Shown here: piece by piece, positions 59,621-64,000 of the stretch | Numbering within the stretch: position 1 is the stretch's first letter | Layout: every line of letters begins with the position of its first letter | Source: Malania oleifera | Lineage: Eukaryota > Streptophyta > Magnoliopsida > Santalales > Ximeniaceae | DNA: 64,000 nt | Direction of reading: 5' to 3' | Assembly (NCBI RefSeq): GCF_029873635.1 | Contig: NC_080423.1 | Span: forward strand, 100,812,991 to 100,876,990 | The notes under the pieces: model-generated | Databases searched by the model: none | What the model was told of the DNA's origin: nothing | What the model saw: the letters and a program-made list of their open reading frames with translations, nothing else | Position numbers and translations under genes: made by a program

Positions 59621-62600
59621 TTTTTTTTTTTGGTAAAAGAGGGCAGCACCTCCTAGCTTGATTAGAAAGCCCCTCACTTATGGGGGAGGAATACCGTGGT
59701 TCCAATATTGGGACTTTGGGACAACAAAATCAAATAAAAAAACCAAAGACCAGAAACCAAACAAAAAAACTAAGAACTAAACCACTAAAAGTGGAAAACA
59801 AAAAATTCTAGAAGATAACACAAAACATCATGAGCGCAAAGAAGGAAAACCCAACAAATCTAATCGAATCATTCCCCTGACTTGCTGAGGAAGATCATTC
59901 TGGCAACTATATGATCGAGAAATACTAGATTCACCCTATTTGACAAAGAAATCTGCACTTTTATTCGCCTCCCTGTAAACATGTTCCACTTTGAACTGTA
60001 TGCTTTTCAATGCTAGCATAAGCTCTTCTCATAATTCTCATAAGTTCCAAACCAAGCACTTCCTAGAATTTATCCATTGAACCAACAAAGCAGAGTCACA
60101 TGCAATCTTCACTTGATCAAATCCGAGATCTTTACACAGATTAATCCCTAAAATAATCACCTTCAATTCAGTCATGTTATTTGTTCCATAACCCAATAAT
60201 GAGGAAAAATTTACTTTAAATAAACCTTTTTAATCTCTTATCACGCCTCCACCACCACAATTACCTGGGTTACCTCTACAGCTCCCATCCACATTCAACT
60301 TAACCTAACCTATCCCATGTTTACACAATCTGACTACACGAGGAAGACAAACCCTCATATTTTTTACTTGAATATCCAAAGCACGAAGGACTGCAATATC
60401 CGTGCAAGAAGCAGGTGCATATTTATTTAACTTTTCTGAAATGAATCTCAGCCAATATTTAATATCAAGCCACACAGTTCTCACCGATTCATGAATTGAT
60501 TCCATTCTAGCTCTACATCAATGAGTCCAGAGTCTCCAAAAGATGAGACTAGGTATAAGACCTACCAAAATGCCTAACTATGAGGCCCATCTTGCACAAC
60601 TAAACCAGACATTAACTCTGCCTTTTCAAGTACTTGTTGCCATACAACTAACACCCAACACCACTGCTGCTTTTTTCCATACCTCCTGAGCAAAAGATCC
60701 GGTGCAAAACACATGGTTTAGAGATTCAATTTTGGCATTTGAACAACAATCACATCGAGAGGCCATTTGAACACCTACTTCTTTAATACGAGTATCAATC
60801 GGAAGACAAGCGAACCAAGACTTTCACATACAAATTGACACCCTTTTTGGCAACATAGGATGCCAGGTCCATTTTGCAACTGAGAATTCCTCTTTATGCT
60901 CCCTTATAATTTCCCAAGCACTTGCCGTGGTGAATTTCCCATCTATTGAAGGTTCCTAAATTATTGTATCTAGAACCTCCTTGCAAGAAATAGCAGAGTT
61001 CATTACTTCCTCTGCCTGATCTTCACCCAAAAGATCCACTAATAAATCAACATTCCACCCATCTCTATCCCAACAATCTCGAGTTCGTAGCTTATTGTTA
61101 CTGATTTCCTGAACCTTAGCACAAAGGGGATCGGAGGCTAACCAACGATCAAACCAGAAAGAAGCCGACCCTTCTTTAATTCGAACATGGACATGTTCTA
61201 AAACTTTAGGAATCACACGAACAATCGATCTCCAAAATCTGGTTCCTTTATCTAGTTTCATTTCTCTCAAGTGGTGTTTCTTATACAAATACTTAGCTTT
61301 AAAGAATTGAGTCTACAGATTATCCATAGTTAATAATCTCCACACAAACTTCATATGCAATGATTTTTTTACCTCCTCCAAATCCCTAACACCCTAACCA
61401 CCCTCACAAACAAGCTTACATATATTAGACCAGGAATACCAATTCCTTTTCCTTTTGTCATTTACTTCACTCCAAAAAAAAAAATTCGATAACATAAAAT
61501 TTATCTTTTTGAAGACAGTATTAGGAATGTCCAATACCGCCAATTGGTGAACCGCCATTGATGATAATACATGCTTAATTAAAATTAGGTGGCCCCCTTG
61601 AGATAAAAACTTAAATTTCCAACCCGCTATCTTTTTCCTCAATTTATCAACTAGGGGCGCTAAAATATGGGTTATAAGACGTCCTGATACCAAAGGAACA
61701 CCCAAGTATGTAGCAGGGAAACCTCCTTCCGCAAAGCTAGTCGTCCTTAACAGAGATCTCTTCTGAGCAAAAACAATTCTCTTTAACAAACAAATACTTG
61801 ACTTTTCTTTATTTATCAATTGACCAGACCAATCCTCATACTTCTGCAAAGTCTTAATAAGCATTCGAATAGAACTTCTCTTGCCATTGGCAAAAATAAG
61901 AATGCCATCCACATAGAGAAAGTGAGATACCAAAGGCGCCCCACAAGGATGATAGTAAGCTCCTATCTTATTCTCCATAAATTTTTTCTTTAGAAGTCGA
62001 GAGTGAACTTCCTGTAAAATAATAAATAGATAAGGAGATAGAGGATCTCCTTAGCGAAGCTCTTGAGAAGGTTTAAAGAAACCTTTATAAGTGCCATTCA
62101 TCATAATGGAGAACCAAGGAGAGGAAACACATTCCGCCACTAAACCACAGAATCTTCGTGAGAAACCAAAGCTTTTTAGAACCAAGTTTAAAAAATCCCA
62201 ATCGACCCTATCATATGCCTTAGCCATATCCACTTTGATCATTACATTTCCACCATTAGACTTCTTATGCAGAGAATGAACCATTTCTTGTGCCAAATAA
62301 ATATTTTCAAATATACTTCTACTAGGAATAAAAACTCCCTGTTCCGGAGAAATCAATGCAGACAGTAAACCTGTCATCCTTGCAACAATAATTTTTGAAA
62401 AAAATTTGTAGATAACACTACAAAGACTAATAGACCTAAACTTGTCAAAACTCTGAGGATTCTGAACTTTTGGGATTAGAACAATGTAAGATGCAGAATA
62501 AAATCTAGGAAGAGGAGACCCAGCAAAAAAATCTCTAGCTACATCAATCACGTCTTCTTTTACAATATCCCAACAATCCTGGAAAAAAGCCGAACCAAAA

Positions 62601-64000
62601 CCATCCGGACCTGGGCTACTATTTCTTAGGATAGAAAGAATAGCATCCCTTACCTCCTCCTCAGACGGTTCACGACAAAGATCAATATTCTCCTCTTCAG
62701 AAACCATAGGAGATATTATATCTACAATGTTAGCTGTTCGATTGGGGCCTACACCTGTTAAGAAAGTTCGAAAATACCTTACTGCACCCTTGTGAATAGC
62801 TTCCATAGAATTCAACACTTCTCCATTTGGAAGTTTCAATGAATGAATCATAGTCTTCTTCCTCCTTTGGTTCACAAATGCATGAAAGAACTTTGTATTG
62901 TTATCCCCTGCCTCCAACCATTTCTTTTTAGCTAGCTAAATAATATGAATCTCCTCCCTCTTTTCTTATGCTTCTAACTCGAGTTTAGTAAGGAAAAAAT
63001 CTTTCTCCATTTCTGGCGAACACCCTTCCTGAAGCTGAGCCTCTAGAGCTTCCATACTTTTCTCCAATTTTTTAATGTTCTGTTGTACATGTCCAGTTCC
63101 AGTTTCGAATTGCAACTTTCGTATGTTTCAATTTACCAGCAAGTCTAAATAAACCCGAACCATGAGATTCCTCCCTCCAGGCTTCCTCCACGCAAGACTT
63201 AAAAGATTGGTGCGTGCTCCAAATATTCTGATACCTGAAAGGAGAAGGACCATACCGATGCAGATTTCTATGAAATCGAATAATCAATGGGTTATGATCT
63301 GAAGTCCTCCTCTTTCCATACTCAAAATAAATATTTGGCAAAACTTGGAGAAGATTCGAATTATAGAGCACCCTATCCAGTTTTACCCAATTTCGAGAAT
63401 TACCACTGTGACCATTACACCAAGACATGTTGCTGCTAGTACCAACCAAATCCATAAGACCACAGTTGTCCAAACAATTATTAAATTCCTCTATAGCCGA
63501 TAACGGCCTCATATGACCACCAATACGTTTCGAATATGAATGGATGATATTGAAATCTACCGCTACTAATCAAGGGAAATCATCCCTCTTTACAAACTCC
63601 AAATCATTCTACAGTTTCCGGTGATCTGTTTGACGACATTTAGCATAAACAAAAGAAGCCAAGAAAACTTGGTTTACAGAACTAAAAATACCCGAAATAA
63701 CTTGATCAGACATATGTTGTAACTCAAAGTGCACTTCCTCTTCCCAAAACATCCAAATTTTACCCCTCACTGAAGCATTCGCACAAAAATTTGAAAAATT
63801 TAGAAAGTCAGCCCATTGCGACATCAGACTTTCATCAAAAAATGGCTTTGAAAGAACCAAAATAGAAGGCGAAAAATTCCTCATTAACTTATGTAAACGA
63901 TTTTTCGACGTGCCTAAACCCTGCACGTTCCACACTAGAATTGTATTAATCATAAATCAAATTTCTTTGGACGGGTAATAACCCGTTGAGACTTCTTCTC
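59620..64000 (-). mobile_element. L1-type LINE with RNase H, antisense, inserted in Copia, runs off the window
   Basis: The T-run at 59620-59631 is the A-tail on the minus strand. Reading the minus strand, ORF2 starts at 63953 (MINTILVWNVQGLGTSKNRL, endonuclease), continues at 63072-63512 (NMSWCNGHSGNSRNWVKLDR, TSDHNPLII), then reverse transcriptase (62917-62051: AGDNNTKFFH, SSPGPDGFGSAFF, KVDMAKAYDRVDWDFL; 61978-61394: SHFLYVDGILIFANG, ATYLGVPLVSGRL). Next comes the connector at 61288-60956. Last is an RNase H domain at about 60300-59900 with NVDGSCRGNPGNCGGGG, MTELKVIILGI, IACDSALLVQW and YREANKSADFF. ORF1 would lie beyond 64000. Several stops and at least one frameshift are present. Confidence 0.9.
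61394..62917 (-). pseudogene. LINE ORF2 reverse transcriptase, one in-frame stop
   Basis: From 62917 down to 61394 a single frame covers the whole reverse transcriptase core, broken only by TAA at 62053-62051 within ELR*GDPLSPYLF, where the family has ELRQGDPLSPYLF; one C-to-T change of CAA would explain it. The motif that should be YADD reads YVDG, so one catalytic aspartate is also lost. KVDMAKAYDRVDWDF with the first catalytic aspartate is intact. Confidence 0.85.

Overview
The window is nuclear DNA from a flowering plant, probably a woody, non-grass species. It is AT-rich and has spliced genes with GT-AG introns and plant LINE, RTE, Copia, TRIM, hAT and tRNA-derived SINE sequences. The species cannot be named from the sequence. 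Two protein-coding genes are supported, both on the plus strand. The rest is introns, AT-rich intergenic DNA and transposable-element remains.

Layout. Positions 1-5801 hold the last seven coding exons (727 codons) of a FUSED/TWO-IN-ONE (TIO) type kinase; the kinase domain lies upstream of the window. Positions 5802 to about 12500 are intergenic, very AT-rich, with a reverse-oriented SINE, an RTE tail, an hAT-like repeat and several microsatellites. Positions of about 12500-13711 are the leader, and 13712-56190 the coding span, of a complete TOPLESS-related co-repressor of the TPR2/TPR3 clade. I assembled 25 coding exons that join in frame to 1136 residues. Asn176, the residue changed in the Arabidopsis tpl-1 allele, falls at exactly residue 176 of the model. 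Only 3.4 kb of this 42.5 kb span is coding. Exons 1-16 are compact (13712-18198). After that the gene is inflated by introns of 3.7, 11.3, 3.7, 2.7 and 14.7 kb.

The large introns act as a transposon sink: sense and antisense L1-type LINEs, four RTE tails across the window (three inside the gene), a complete TRIM with two 73-bp LTRs and tRNA-Met primer site, three short hAT-type elements, a 3.3-kb hAT-like element containing LINE ORF1 sequence, an antisense internally deleted Copia, and a truncated Au-type SINE with exact target duplication. Several LINE pieces end directly after ORF1 and go straight into a 3' tail, which suggests an ORF1-only (half-LINE) family.

Downstream of the TPR gene (about 57300-64000) is a three-level nest. 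A sense LINE is broken at its ORF1/ORF2 boundary by a sense Copia element, and the Copia is broken in the gag-pre-integrase region by an antisense LINE. That LINE carries endonuclease, reverse transcriptase and RNase H domains and runs off the right edge.

The two host genes have no known functional link: TIO-type kinases act in phragmoplast expansion during cytokinesis, TOPLESS-type proteins in transcriptional repression. I found no bacterial-type system, CRISPR array or viral genome.
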